A stretch of DNA of 39,297 nt from an uncultured bacterium. Its GTDB lineage: Bacteria; Cyanobacteriota; Vampirovibrionia; Gastranaerophilales; Gastranaerophilaceae. Both the position numbers and the translations under genes were made by a program. The DNA is taken from positions 1 through 39,297 of the forward strand of contig CAISJE010000078.1 in NCBI GenBank assembly GCA_903885635.1, given 5' to 3'. The stretch's first letter is position 1, and each line of letters opens with the position of its first letter. Positions 6,884 through 16,887 of the stretch are shown here, one piece after another. The notes beneath the pieces were generated by a model that saw only the letters and a list, made by a program, of their open reading frames with translations, made no database searches and was not told where the DNA came from.

Positions 6884-9800
6884 TTACTCGATTGTTAAAT
6901 CAGGAGCACCGAACATTCCTTCAATTTCTTCCAAAATTGCAGAAGGCTTTCTTGCTTGATTTCTCGCAGCAGCACGTCTCAATGCTTCTCTGTCTTTTTC
7001 TTCACTCGCATTTGTCAAGTGGTGATATCCAGTACCAGCAGGGATTAAACGACCGATGATAACGTTTTCTTTCAATCCTCTTAGTAAGTCTTTCTTCCCC
7101 TCAACAGCAGCTTCCGTAAGGATTCTTGTCGTTTCTTGGAATGACGCGGCTGAGATGAAACTTTCAGTATTCAAACTCGCCTTGGTAATACCAAGCAATA
7201 AATGCTCACATTCAGCCCCAACAAGTCCTGCTTCTTTTGCCAATTTATTTTCAGCTTCAAACTGCTGAATTTCAACAAGTTCACCCTGTAATAATTTTGT
7301 ATCCCCAGGCTCAAGAACTTTTACCTTCTTAGTCATTTGTCTTACAATTATTTCAACGTGCTTATCGGCGATTTCAACCCCTTGAGAACGATATACTCTT
7401 TGTACCTCATCCACCAAGTACTGTTGTGCCGCCTCAGGACCTTTTAATCTGATTACGTCATGAGGGTTCAAAGGTCCGCTTGTGATTGGTTGACCTTTTG
7501 TTATTTTTTGCTTGTCTGCAACAATAATATTTGAATCGATTGCATATTTAATTTCGGTTCTGCCGTTTTCACTAACCAAATATAATCTAGGCATATCATC
7601 CTCGATTTCAATTTCAGCAACACCATCAAATTCAGCCAAAATAGAACATTCTTTCGGTTTTCTTCCTTCCAAAAGTTCCTCAACTCTCGGCAAACCCTGA
7701 ACGATATCACCGGTTTTTTGTCTTTCAAATACCAACGTAGCAAGCATATCACCTCTTAATACAAGAGCTCCTGAATCTACCTGTAACATTGTACCCGGAG
7801 ATATTAAATAAGGACGTCCCGTTCTGATAACAACTTCCGTTTTGGATACTTTAAGAACTTGTCCTGAAACAGTTGTTTTTTCGCCACTTTCAGCAACAAT
7901 TGAATCCAGTCTGATAAAATCACCTTCTTTTACACAAGCTTTTGCTTTGATAGGTAATTTAATTTCATAACTATCACAAATTAACAATAATCTTCTTGCC
8001 TCAGATTTGTCATTTTTAATCGAAGCCACACTATCGTGGATAGCAAGAACTTGAGTTTTTGCAACAGGCGTTTTAGGCTTAATTATCTGTCCGTGTTTTA
8101 CCAATAATTCAGTTTGAAGTGAAGAAGATAACTTAGAGCTGCCTTCAATTTCACGACGGACAATTAATGTTTCCAACACAACTACTTTTAAATGATTTTT
8201 GCTGTCTAATTCAACCATGCCCTTAAGGTGAGATAAATACCCCTGCATTTGAAGAACTAAGCTTGTTCTTGTTAAAGTCGCACCGTCAAGATTTCTTACT
8301 CTTGCTCCATCTTTATATTGAAGTTGGGTTACAGGAACAATATCAATCAATTCGTCTGTTGTATCAAATTTTATAGAAACATCTTTTTGTTGTATATTCA
8401 AAATTTGAACAGGTCTAACCAAAATCTGGATTGGTTGATTTGCAATATGTTCCTCGTCAACGGATAAACTCGCGTCTAAATCTTCATCCAAATCATCTAT
8501 GTTCAAATCATCTATATCCGATTCCATAATAGTTACAATAGAAGTCTCTTTCGCCTTAACCCCAGCGGCAATTACAGTACCTTTTTGGACGATTTCGCCT
8601 TCTTCAACTTTTAATTCACTGACACTTGACAGAGAATGGATTTCCCCCGGTCTGATTGTAATTTCATGGATAATATCATTACATTCTTTCAATTCAACGA
8701 TACCGTCGATATGACAATAGATGTCTTTAACAACTTCTGTTCCTGCAACAACGAATGTTCCGGATTCAACCATTTTTAAACCTGAATCCTTGCTTATTTG
8801 ATGAATTTCTTCAGGAACAAACACAACATTACCTGTTTTTGTAATAATCTGATTTTCATCAACTTCTACATCCACATATCTGATTTCACCGCTCGATTGA
8901 ACTGAACATTCATCATCGATTAATTCGGCAATAATCATTCCATTTTCGACGGTTGTATCAACAGGAGATTTTACAATATATTTTTCGCCTGTTTCATCGA
9001 CAACCCAAAGTTGTTCTTTTTTAGTTTGTTCAAATTTTGCATTCGAAGGCATTAAAGAAGCGATTACGATTGTAAGCTCTTTACCTTGAACAATTTTCTT
9101 AATTTTCTTTCCTTCAAATTGAACATCGTCAATGATTAAATCTTCGCCAACTCTAACCTCACCGCCATGTTCTGATATTGTTAAAGTTTCAGCAAGCTTA
9201 TCACCTTTTGAAAGTTTTTGTTCATCTTTAACAAGAACTTTAGAACCACCCGGCAAATTATAAACATCTCCACCCAAAACCCAAACAATTCCGTTTTTAT
9301 TAGATGTTCTTGAAATGTTCCCTTGTCTGTCTTTCTTTTCATCTGCGATAAAATCTTCGAACAAAACTTCCCCTGACAAATCAGCAGTAATATCTTTTGT
9401 TGCCTTTTCTGTTAAACGGCTACCCTCACCTTGGCTACCAGGTTCAAAATCGGCTAAAATTTCGCCTTTTTTAATACTCATTCCGTTTGTAACCAAAATT
9501 CTTGACCCTGCAGGAATGTGGTATTTTGTAGAGCCTTTTGAAGTCTTAACTTCCATATCAGCTTCATAAGTCGCAACCTGTACAACATCCCCGTGTCTTG
9601 TTCTCAATTCACGAGACTTAATCTTAGAAACAATTTCACCTGCTTCTTTAGCAATAATTCGTTTAGTCGCAGCAGCCCCCTTGAATACACCGCCTGTGTG
9701 GAACGTTCTCATTGTTAGCTGTGTTCCGGGTTCACCGATTGATTGTGCCGCAATAATACCGATTGCTTCGCCGACATCAACCATTTTTTGAGTCGTCATA

Positions 9801-10726
9801 GCCCATCCGTAACATTTTTGGCAAACCCCGTATTCTAAACCGCATGTCAAACCTGAACGAACATTCAACTCATTTAAGTCTAACTTCGCAACTTTTTTGA
9901 CATCCTCTCTGTCAAGAGTTGTTCCTGATTTGATTAAAACTTTTCCGTCTTCACCGATAATATCTTCGGCAATAGTTCTTCCCAACAATCTATCTGAAAG
10001 AGGGACAATATTTTTTTCACCGTCAGAAATGGATTTCATTCTGATACATTTGTCAGTATGACAATCAACATCTCTAATGATAACATCTTGAGCAACGTCA
10101 ACCAAACGTCTTGTCAAATAACCTGAATCGGCTGTTTTTAACGCTGTATCTACAAGCCCTTTTCTCGCACCGTATGAGGAGATGATATATTCCGTAACGG
10201 ATAAACCTTCTTTAAAGTTTGATTTAATCGGTAAATCGATGATTTGCCCCTGCGCATCTGCCATCAAACCACGCATCCCAACCAATTGCGATACCTGTGA
10301 AAGATTCCCTCTCGCTCCGGAAAAAGCCATCATGTATACAGGGTTTAATTTATCAAAATTCTTAACTACACACTCTGTCAACTTGGAAGTTGTTTCAGAC
10401 CAAGTGTCGATAACCTTTGTATATCTTTCAACTTCTGTAATTTCACCTTTTAAATATCTGTGAGTAGATTTATCAATTTCAGCTTCTGCCTGTCTTAATA
10501 AATCTTTTTTATCGGGAGGAACTTCTAAATCAGCAATCGAAATTGTTGTACCGGCTTTGGTAGCATATTTATATCCCAAGTTTTTAAGGCTGTTAGCCAA
10601 AGTCGCTGTTTTCGCACCGCCAAATTCAAGATATATTTGCAATAAAAGATTATTCAAAGATTTTTTATCAATAATCTTGTTGATATAATCCAAAGATTTT
10701 TTTGTATTTTTATACTTTGTTTCCAT
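6884..10726 (-). CDS. rpoC2: RNA polymerase beta-prime subunit, C-terminal part (cyanobacterial-type RpoC2)
   Basis: Carries the C-terminal part of beta-prime, separate from rpoC1 as in Cyanobacteria and plastids. Visible are SGARGN (136-141), the second zinc site (Cys222, Cys295, Cys302, Cys305), AAQSIGEPGTQLTMRTFHTGG (326-346) leading into the trigger-loop region, and TGDIVQGLPRVEELLEGRKP (1005-1024). About 658 residues lie between HTGG and TGDI, against roughly 200 in Escherichia coli; this is the size of the cyanobacterial SI3 insertion. It consists of repeated beta-rich (sandwich-barrel-like) modules. GAGG lies about 8 nt before the ATG. It follows rpoC1 after a 177-nt spacer containing a dispersed repeat. 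Confidence 0.97.
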   Translation of the reverse strand: METKYKNTKKSLDYINKIIDKKSLNNLLLQIYLEFGGAKTATLANSLKNLGYKYATKAGTTISIADLEVPPDKKDLLRQAEAEIDKSTHRYLKGEITEVERYTKVIDTWSETTSKLTECVVKNFDKLNPVYMMAFSGARGNLSQVSQLVGMRGLMADAQGQIIDLPIKSNFKEGLSVTEYIISSYGARKGLVDTALKTADSGYLTRRLVDVAQDVIIRDVDCHTDKCIRMKSISDGEKNIVPLSDRLLGRTIAEDIIGEDGKVLIKSGTTLDREDVKKVAKLDLNELNVRSGLTCGLEYGVCQKCYGWAMTTQKMVDVGEAIGIIAAQSIGEPGTQLTMRTFHTGGVFKGAAATKRIIAKEAGEIVSKIKSRELRTRHGDVVQVATYEADMEVKTSKGSTKYHIPAGSRILVTNGMSIKKGEILADFEPGSQGEGSRLTEKATKDITADLSGEVLFEDFIADEKKDRQGNISRTSNKNGIVWVLGGDVYNLPGGSKVLVKDEQKLSKGDKLAETLTISEHGGEVRVGEDLIIDDVQFEGKKIKKIVQGKELTIVIASLMPSNAKFEQTKKEQLWVVDETGEKYIVKSPVDTTVENGMIIAELIDDECSVQSSGEIRYVDVEVDENQIITKTGNVVFVPEEIHQISKDSGLKMVESGTFVVAGTEVVKDIYCHIDGIVELKECNDIIHEITIRPGEIHSLSSVSELKVEEGEIVQKGTVIAAGVKAKETSIVTIMESDIDDLNIDDLDEDLDASLSVDEEHIANQPIQILVRPVQILNIQQKDVSIKFDTTDELIDIVPVTQLQYKDGARVRNLDGATLTRTSLVLQMQGYLSHLKGMVELDSKNHLKVVVLETLIVRREIEGSSKLSSSLQTELLVKHGQIIKPKTPVAKTQVLAIHDSVASIKNDKSEARRLLLICDSYEIKLPIKAKACVKEGDFIRLDSIVAESGEKTTVSGQVLKVSKTEVVIRTGRPYLISPGTMLQVDSGALVLRGDMLATLVFERQKTGDIVQGLPRVEELLEGRKPKECSILAEFDGVAEIEIEDDMPRLYLVSENGRTEIKYAIDSNIIVADKQKITKGQPITSGPLNPHDVIRLKGPEAAQQYLVDEVQRVYRSQGVEIADKHVEIIVRQMTKKVKVLEPGDTKLLQGELVEIQQFEAENKLAKEAGLVGAECEHLLLGITKASLNTESFISAASFQETTRILTEAAVEGKKDLLRGLKENVIIGRLIPAGTGYHHLTNASEEKDREALRRAAARNQARKPSAILEEIEGMFGAPDLTIE

Positions 10727-10784
10727 TTTTTCAACCTCAACACGAAATTTTTGAAATTCCGCCTTTACTAACTCTATTGTTTTA

Positions 10785-10890
10785 CTACTAACTTTTTCGA
10801 TTTGTCGGCTTACCAGCCTAATTGCACTCGGGCATTGTTTCGTTGACCCTCAATTATTTTGACTTCCCGCTCGCATCTCCTTTGCTTGGA
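10785..10890. repeat. dispersed repeat inside the rpo operon (rpoC1-rpoC2 spacer)
   Basis: Positions 10785-10830 align with 34881-34925 (about 85% by eye: CTACTAACTTTTTCG..., ending ATTGCACTCG). Positions 10868-10886 (CGCTCGCATCTCCTTTGCT) are identical to 35050-35068. The two outer modules are thus shared with the element upstream of flhB, while the inner part differs in length (37 versus 124 nt). It explains the unusually long spacer between two subunit genes of one operon. Confidence 0.75.
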
Positions 10891-10903
10891 AGCCCTTCAC
10901 TTC

Positions 10904-12616
10904 TCAGCCTAATACCGCTTCTCTAACAGCTTCGTTGAATAGAATTCTGCCAACGGTGGTTTCAATTCTTTCGTTCTGTTCATCCCTTACGATAATTTTA
11001 TCGTGAAGCTTTATAACCCCAACTTCTAAAGCAGAAATGGCATCTCTAAAATTAAAGAAATATCCCTTAATCGGTTCTTCTTCATTTTTCAATATAGTCA
11101 AGTAATACATACCCAAAACCATATCCTGAGAAGGAGTGATAATCGGTTTCCCTGTCGCAGGAGCCAAAATATTGTTAGTGGCAAGCATTAACATTCTTGC
11201 TTCAGTTTGAGCTTCGATTGACAAAGGAACGTGAACGGCCATTTGGTCACCGTCGAAATCGGCGTTAAACGCTGTACAAACAAGTGGATGCAACTGGATT
11301 GCTCTACCTTCTACCAAAACCGGCTCAAATGCTTGAATACCAAGTCTGTGCAAGGTTGGTGCACGGTTTAACATAACCGGATGTCCGTCAATGACTTCTT
11401 CCAAAATATCCCAAACAATTGCCTCGGAACGCTCGATTTTCTTTTTCGCAGATTTAATGTTTTGTACATACCCGCGTTCGATTAATTTATTTACGACAAA
11501 CGGCTTGAATAATTCAATCGCCATTTCTTTCGGCAAACCGCACTGGTTTAAGCTTAATTGAGGTCCGACTACGATAACCGAACGTCCTGAATAATCAACA
11601 CGTTTTCCTAACAAATTCTGTCTGAAACGACCCTGCTTACCTTCAATAATATTTGAAAGTGATTTTAAAGGTCTGTTATTTGGACCAACGACTGTTCTTC
11701 CACGTCTTCCGTTATCGATTAAAGCGTCCACCGCTTCTTGTAACATTCTTTTTTCGTTTCTCACGATAATTTCAGGTGCACCCATTTCCAATAATCTTGC
11801 TAAACGATTGTTTCTGTTGATTACACGTCTGTACAAATCGTTTAAATCAGATGTTGCAAATCTTCCACCGTCTAACTGGACCATAGGTCTTAAATCAGGA
11901 GGAGTTACAGGCAATACATCCATTATCATCCAAGTCGGTTCTGTGTCGCTTGAAATTAGAGAATCAAGCAGTCTCAATTTCTTAATCAACTTACTTTTTC
12001 TTTGAACCGAACCTATAGGACCTTCAAGTTCTTTTCTGATATCTTCGGCAATTTCTTTTATATTAAGTTCTGCGAGCAAATCTTTAATCGCTTCGGCACC
12101 TATTCCAACTTTTAATCCGGATTCTTCATTTTCTGTTAAATAGTCTTCATAATCTTCCTCACCAAGAAGTTGGAATTTTTTGAACGTGCTTTCAGCAGGC
12201 TCCATTACAATATAATTATTGAAGTAAATAACTTGTTCCAAGTCTTTCAAAGATATATCCAACAACAATCCCAAATAGCTTGGAATACCTTTTAAAAACC
12301 AAATATGGCTGACAGGCGCAGCAAGCTTAATGTGACCCATACGGTGTCTACGCACTTTTGAATCAGTGACCTCAACGCCGCATCTTTCGCAGATAATACC
12401 CTTGTGTCTTACTCTTTTATATTTTCCGCAATAACATTCCCAGTCCTTTGACGGCCCGAAAATTCTTTCGCAGAACAAACCGTCACGCTCAGGTTTAAGC
12501 GTACGATAATTTATGGTTTCAGGTTTTGTTACCTCACCGTAAGACCATTTCATAACTCTTTCGGGTGAAGCTATACTAACCCTTATATAATCAAAATAAT
12601 CAATACTTGTAGACAA
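10904..12616 (-). CDS. rpoC1: RNA polymerase gamma / N-terminal beta-prime subunit (RpoC1)
   Basis: N-terminal part of beta-prime with the catalytic centre. The zinc site is Cys61, Cys63, Cys76, Cys79 (CYCGKY...CERCG). The Mg-binding NADFDGDQM motif is at about 449-457, and [15 protein letters not shown] precedes it. The protein ends at [10 protein letters not shown], where cyanobacterial RpoC1 proteins also end, and RpoC2 starts separately, so the split is genuine and not a frameshift. The start codon is TTG, preceded by AAGGAG at 7 nt. It lies 112 nt after rpoB. Confidence 0.97.
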   Translation of the reverse strand: MSTSIDYFDYIRVSIASPERVMKWSYGEVTKPETINYRTLKPERDGLFCERIFGPSKDWECYCGKYKRVRHKGIICERCGVEVTDSKVRRHRMGHIKLAAPVSHIWFLKGIPSYLGLLLDISLKDLEQVIYFNNYIVMEPAESTFKKFQLLGEEDYEDYLTENEESGLKVGIGAEAIKDLLAELNIKEIAEDIRKELEGPIGSVQRKSKLIKKLRLLDSLISSDTEPTWMIMDVLPVTPPDLRPMVQLDGGRFATSDLNDLYRRVINRNNRLARLLEMGAPEIIVRNEKRMLQEAVDALIDNGRRGRTVVGPNNRPLKSLSNIIEGKQGRFRQNLLGKRVDYSGRSVIVVGPQLSLNQCGLPKEMAIELFKPFVVNKLIERGYVQNIKSAKKKIERSEAIVWDILEEVIDGHPVMLNRAPTLHRLGIQAFEPVLVEGRAIQLHPLVCTAFNADFDGDQMAVHVPLSIEAQTEARMLMLATNNILAPATGKPIITPSQDMVLGMYYLTILKNEEEPIKGYFFNFRDAISALEVGVIKLHDKIIVRDEQNERIETTVGRILFNEAVREAVLG

Positions 12617-12633
12617 TGTCGTTCTCCTTTATG

Positions 12634-12728
12634 TTGTCGGGCAAGTATGCCCGACCTACTTTACTTTTTGTTTTGGTAAACGGTAATCGGTAAACGGTGA
12701 ACGGATTTACTGTTTACCGTTTACTGTT
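12634..12728. repeat. palindrome plus heptamer repeats in the rpoB-rpoC1 spacer
   Basis: GTCGGGCAAGTATGCCCGAC (12636-12655) is a hairpin of a type also found at 35291-35310 and near 39100. Next to it (12675-12726) are GTAAACG-type heptamers in both orientations (GTAAACGGTAATCGGTAAACG... and ...TTTACCGTTTACTG), which can fold back on each other. On the minus-strand transcript this lies between the rpoB stop and the rpoC1 Shine-Dalgarno site. No T tract follows, so it is not an obvious terminator; it could stabilise mRNA ends. Confidence 0.75.
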
Positions 12729-15700
12729 TTATAGTTCGCCAAATGTTGCAGGTGTCTCAAAGAAGTTGATATTCAACAACTCTGAATCGATATCCGATAA
12801 AGTTCTTTTTGGAGCGGATTTTCTTAAATCGTCCAAATCACTCATTAAGTCAACTTCTATGCCATCTTTTTTGGCAACGGTAATGTCCAAACCGATACTT
12901 TGCAATTCTCTTACAAGTACCTTGAATGACTCAGGAATTCCCGGTCTTGGAATGTTATCACCCTTAACAATAGCTTCATAAGCTCTGTTTCTTCCGTTAA
13001 CGTCATCTGATTTAATCGTAAGCATTTCCTGTAAAGTATAAGCCGCGCCGTAAGCTTCAAGTGCCCAAACTTCCATCTCACCGAATCTTTGACCACCGAA
13101 TTGAGCTTTACCGCCCAACGGTTGTTGAGTTACAAGTGAATAAGGACCTGTGCTTCTCGCGTGGATTTTATCATCAACAAGGTGGACAAGTTTCAAGATG
13201 TAAGAAACACCGACTGCAACTGGCTGATCAAAGGCTTCGCCCGTTCTTCCGTCAAGCAGCATCACTTTTCCGTCTTCTCTAACCCAGTCACAACCTGATT
13301 CTTTAATCCCTTTCAAAAGCTCTGCCTTTGTAGCGATTTCGGACTGATTGTCGCCATACATTTCATCAAACGGAGGCGCTTCATAGTAATTCCCTGTTAA
13401 ATAAGAAGCTAAGCCAAGTAAACATTCATAAGTCTGTCCAACGTTCATCCGTGAAGGAACCCCAAGAGGATTCAATACGATATCAACAGGCGTTCCGTCC
13501 GGCAAGAAAGGCATATCATTTTTAGGTAAAATTCTTGAAACGATACCTTTGTTTCCATGACGACCTGAAAGTTTATCACCTACAGAAACTTTACGTTTTT
13601 GAGCGATATAAACTCTGATTACAGTGTTCGCGCCCGGTGGTAATTCGTCACCCTTTTCTCTGTCAAATACCTTAACGTCAAGTACTCTGCCGCCTTCGCC
13701 GTGAGGAACACGTAAGGAATTATCTTTTACATCTCTTGCTTTTTCGGCAAAGATTGCTCTTAACAATTTTTCTTCAGGCGGGTGTTCAGATTCCCCTTTC
13801 GGAGTAACTTTACCGACCAAAATATCATCAGCATAAACTCTTGCCCCTATTCTTACAATCCCTCTTTCGTCCAAATGTCTTAAAGACTCTTCTGAAACGT
13901 TAGGTATTTCTCTTGTAATTTCTTCAGGTCCGAGTTTTGTTTGTCTTGCATCTATTTCTAATTTTTCAATGTGAACAGATGTAAAAATATCATCATGAAC
14001 GCATCTTTCAGAAAGCAAAATCGCATCCTCAAAGTTATAACCTTCCCAAGGCATATAAGCCAAAAGAACGTTTTTACCAAGTGATAAATCTCCGCAACTT
14101 GTAGACGCCCCGTCTGCTATTACATCGCCTGCTCTAAGCACATCACCTTCTCTTACAATCGGTCTTTGGTTGATACAAGTATCTTGGTTACTTCTCAAAT
14201 ATTTTACAAGCTGATGAATATGGAGCTTGCCTGCTTTATCTTTAATAGTAACTTCTTCGCCAACAACTCTTTCAACAGTACCGTCAACAGCCGCAACCGC
14301 TACCATACCTGAATCTTTTGCCGCTCTGGCTTCCAGACCTGTTCCGACAACCGGTCTTTGGGTTATTAACAATGGCACAGCCTGACGTTGCATGTTTGAA
14401 CCCATCAACGCTCTGTTTGCGTCATCGTGCTCAATGAACGGAATTAAAGATGTTGCAACAGAGATAATCTGAATAGGTGAAACACCCATATAGTCAACTT
14501 TTGTCGATTCACCCATCGTAAATTCTGAACGATAACGAACAGGAACATATTCGTGTTTTATGCTTTTTGTATTTTTATTTAACTGAATATCAGAAGGTGC
14601 AATACGGTAATTTTCTTCTTCATCTGCTGATAAATAGTGAACCTCATCCGTTACAATCCCATCTGTTACAACGAAGAACGGGGATTCAATAAATCCGTAA
14701 TCATTAACCTTCGCATGAGTAGCCAAAGAGCCTATCAAACCAGCGTTTGGACCTTCAGGAGTTTCAACCGGACAAATTCTTCCGTAGTGTGAAGGGTGAA
14801 TATCACGAACCGCAAAGCCCGCTCTTTCTCTCATCAAGCCACCGGGTCCTAAAGCTGAAATTCTTCTCTTGTGAGTTAATTCGGCAAGCGGATTAGTTTG
14901 GTCCATAAACTGTGATAATTGCGAAGAACCAAAGAATTCTTTCAAAGACGCAATCAAAGGTTTTGTGTTTAAAAGATTTAAAGGTGTTAAAGTTTCTGAA
15001 TCTTGAAGAGTCATTCTTTCTTTAACAATTCTTTCAATTCTTGATAAACCCACTCTGAACTGGTTTTGAAGCAATTCGCCCACTGAACGGATTCTTCTGT
15101 TTCCTAAGTGGTCGATATCATCAATCGTTCCTTCATCATAAGTTAAATTAATCAAATATTCTATTGAAGCCACGATATCTTGAACCGTCAAAGTTCTTTG
15201 AGAATTTTGAACGTTCAAATTAAGTTTTTTGTTTAACTTATAACGACCAACTCTTCCGATATCATATTTTTTCTCATCAAAGAATCTTGCTTCCAAAATT
15301 GAACGTCCACCTTGAGGAGATGCAGGATCGCCCGGTCTCAATTTTTTATAAACTTCAACTAAAGCATCATCCGTAGTCTCTGAGGTATCTTTTTCAAGAG
15401 TTCTTTTCAAAAATTCTGAGTGGGTAAACAATGTTTCCATTTCAGAAACCGTAATCCCCATTGCTTTCAACAAAGTTGTAGCGAGGATTTTTCTATTTTT
15501 ATCAATCTTAACGTAAACCAAATCATTAGAATCAGTTTCGATTTTTAACCATGCTCCGCGGTTAGGAATTAAAGTTGCGTTGTACAAACGTTTTCCCGTC
15601 GGAGAAACTTCTCTTTTGAAATAAACTCCCGGAGAACGAACGATTTGAGAAACGATTACACGTTCCGCGCCGTTCACGATAAATGTCCCTTTATCAGTCA

Positions 15701-16049
15701 TTGTAGGGATATCGCCTATGTAAACTTCCTGTTCTTTAATCTCGCCGCTATCACGGTTAACAAGTCTAATCATTACACGAAGCTGTTTCGCATAAGTTGC
15801 GTCATGGATTCGAGCTTCTTCAATTGTATATTTCGGGTTATCAAATGTATAATTTGGTAAAAAATGCAGTTCCAATCTGCCTGTATAGTCCTTAATAGGA
15901 GAAAAAGAAAGTAATTCCTCTTTCAAACCTTCTTTTAAGAACCATTCAAAAGATTTTTTTTGCACTTCAATTAGGTCAGGTAAATCATCTAATCTGGTAT
16001 TCGGGATACCCATAGGAGTTACTCTTTTTGCATATTTTGTTGTCGACAT
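12729..16049 (-). CDS. rpoB: RNA polymerase beta subunit
   Basis: 1106 aa, first gene of rpoB-rpoC1-rpoC2. The rifampicin-binding region (about residues 371-405: [15 protein letters not shown] then [14 protein letters not shown]) has the susceptible-type residues. Other hallmarks are [26 protein letters not shown]-like [13 protein letters not shown] with its active-centre lysines, and [24 protein letters not shown] near the C-terminus. GAGGTG lies 5 nt before the ATG. No rplJ or rplL lies upstream, unlike the arrangement in many other bacteria. Confidence 0.98.
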   Translation of the reverse strand: MSTTKYAKRVTPMGIPNTRLDDLPDLIEVQKKSFEWFLKEGLKEELLSFSPIKDYTGRLELHFLPNYTFDNPKYTIEEARIHDATYAKQLRVMIRLVNRDSGEIKEQEVYIGDIPTMTDKGTFIVNGAERVIVSQIVRSPGVYFKREVSPTGKRLYNATLIPNRGAWLKIETDSNDLVYVKIDKNRKILATTLLKAMGITVSEMETLFTHSEFLKRTLEKDTSETTDDALVEVYKKLRPGDPASPQGGRSILEARFFDEKKYDIGRVGRYKLNKKLNLNVQNSQRTLTVQDIVASIEYLINLTYDEGTIDDIDHLGNRRIRSVGELLQNQFRVGLSRIERIVKERMTLQDSETLTPLNLLNTKPLIASLKEFFGSSQLSQFMDQTNPLAELTHKRRISALGPGGLMRERAGFAVRDIHPSHYGRICPVETPEGPNAGLIGSLATHAKVNDYGFIESPFFVVTDGIVTDEVHYLSADEEENYRIAPSDIQLNKNTKSIKHEYVPVRYRSEFTMGESTKVDYMGVSPIQIISVATSLIPFIEHDDANRALMGSNMQRQAVPLLITQRPVVGTGLEARAAKDSGMVAVAAVDGTVERVVGEEVTIKDKAGKLHIHQLVKYLRSNQDTCINQRPIVREGDVLRAGDVIADGASTSCGDLSLGKNVLLAYMPWEGYNFEDAILLSERCVHDDIFTSVHIEKLEIDARQTKLGPEEITREIPNVSEESLRHLDERGIVRIGARVYADDILVGKVTPKGESEHPPEEKLLRAIFAEKARDVKDNSLRVPHGEGGRVLDVKVFDREKGDELPPGANTVIRVYIAQKRKVSVGDKLSGRHGNKGIVSRILPKNDMPFLPDGTPVDIVLNPLGVPSRMNVGQTYECLLGLASYLTGNYYEAPPFDEMYGDNQSEIATKAELLKGIKESGCDWVREDGKVMLLDGRTGEAFDQPVAVGVSYILKLVHLVDDKIHARSTGPYSLVTQQPLGGKAQFGGQRFGEMEVWALEAYGAAYTLQEMLTIKSDDVNGRNRAYEAIVKGDNIPRPGIPESFKVLVRELQSIGLDITVAKKDGIEVDLMSDLDDLRKSAPKRTLSDIDSELLNINFFETPATFGEL

Positions 16050-16123
16050 TAATTCACCTCGTCTATGTTTGTGGCGTACGTACTATAAAATTTTGCTATT
16101 TATTCTTTTGGCTAAATGTACTT

Positions 16124-16151
16124 ATTTTAGCATAATAAGCATGTTATACAA
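16124..16151 (-). promoter_or_regulatory. rpoBC1C2 operon promoter
   Basis: On the minus strand TTGTAT (16151-16146), a 16-nt spacer and TAAAAT (16129-16124) with an extended TGC just before it. The predicted start is near 16117, giving a leader of about 68 nt. The 16050-16431 gap otherwise holds this promoter and the operator pair of the divergent gene; no gene or RNA is seen. Confidence 0.65.
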
Positions 16152-16351
16152 TCGTACTACTTCAATAATCATAGTCAAGAAGAATTTGTATTATTTAAAA
16201 TTTAAACACACAATTCGTTACAATCGGTCGTTTTGCGGGATTAAGAAACGCTAAAAACATTGCCAATTGTTGCTTTGCCTGTCAAGTGGGGAAAATAAAT
16301 AAAATCGACCGTATTTTTTTGTATATCCATTATTTGTAAACGAATGTAACG

Positions 16352-16385
16352 AAAGTATATACTTTGCGCAATTAAGTATATACTT
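16352..16385. promoter_or_regulatory. paired palindromic operators upstream of the 130-aa gene
   Basis: Two copies of the self-complementary sequence AAGTATATACTT lie at 16353-16364 and 16374-16385, with centres 21 bp apart, about two helical turns. Together they form a larger inverted repeat with 17-nt arms (16348-16364 and 16374-16390). This looks like a double site for a dimeric repressor. The second copy would overlap the -35 area if TATATA (16397-16402) is the -10 of the downstream gene. Confidence 0.6.
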
Positions 16386-16431
16386 TCGTTTTTATTTATA
16401 TATGTGTACTTAAAATAGAGGTAAAATAAAC

Positions 16432-16824
16432 ATGTCTTACGCAGGTATTCAAGCAACAGTTAATTTTTATACAATGAGAGAAGCAGATCTTACGAATGAA
16501 TTGTCTGATATAATGACGAGTATAACGCAAGCAAGCGGTCAAACAATCAACCTTGTAACATCAACAAACGACCAAAAAAGCGTCATAAGAAACTCTGCCG
16601 CCCCTGATTCTACCGAATATAAAACTCAAATGGATCAAATTAGTGGTCAATATGAGGTTAAATTGGCACAAATAACAGATTGGGAAAGTCAACTGGAAAC
16701 AAGAAAACAAGCTCTTGAAACAGAAATTCAGGCAACTACCTCATACAAGGAAAGTTTCAAGACAGCCTTAAAACAAAATATCCAAAGCGATTATAAATAC
16801 GGCGGTGGCGCAGCTACTAAATAA
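16432..16824 (+). CDS. 130-aa helical (coiled-coil) protein, function unknown
   Basis: No family recognised. The protein is almost entirely helical, polar and without cysteine: residues 14-40 and 66-115 have heptad-like patterns, separated by a Ser/Thr/Asn-rich linker, and the C-terminus is YGGGAATK. There is no signal peptide. Small helical, cysteine-free proteins of this kind are seen among flagellar and type III secretion substrates, and flhB is in the window, but that link is inference. AGAGG lies 10 nt before the ATG. The gene is monocistronic, with a strong terminator and a double operator upstream, suggesting tight regulation. Confidence 0.75.
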   Translation: MSYAGIQATVNFYTMREADLTNELSDIMTSITQASGQTINLVTSTNDQKSVIRNSAAPDSTEYKTQMDQISGQYEVKLAQITDWESQLETRKQALETEIQATTSYKESFKTALKQNIQSDYKYGGGAATK

Positions 16825-16845
16825 AAAGATAAAGGATACAAAGAC

Positions 16846-16871
16846 AAAAAAGAGGCAATTGCCTCTTTTTT
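16846..16871 (+). terminator. terminator of the 130-aa gene
   Basis: A 26-nt perfect palindrome (AAAAAAGAGGCAATTGCCTC then T6) 21 nt after the stop codon. It lies immediately before the -10 of the next gene (16876-16881). Confidence 0.85.
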
Positions 16872-16887
16872 GGTTTATAATTGCTCT

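Noticed and set aside
6884-12616. rpoC split by a frameshift or mutation
   Set aside because: Each part has its own Shine-Dalgarno site and start, and the break lies at the cyanobacterial rpoC1/rpoC2 boundary.
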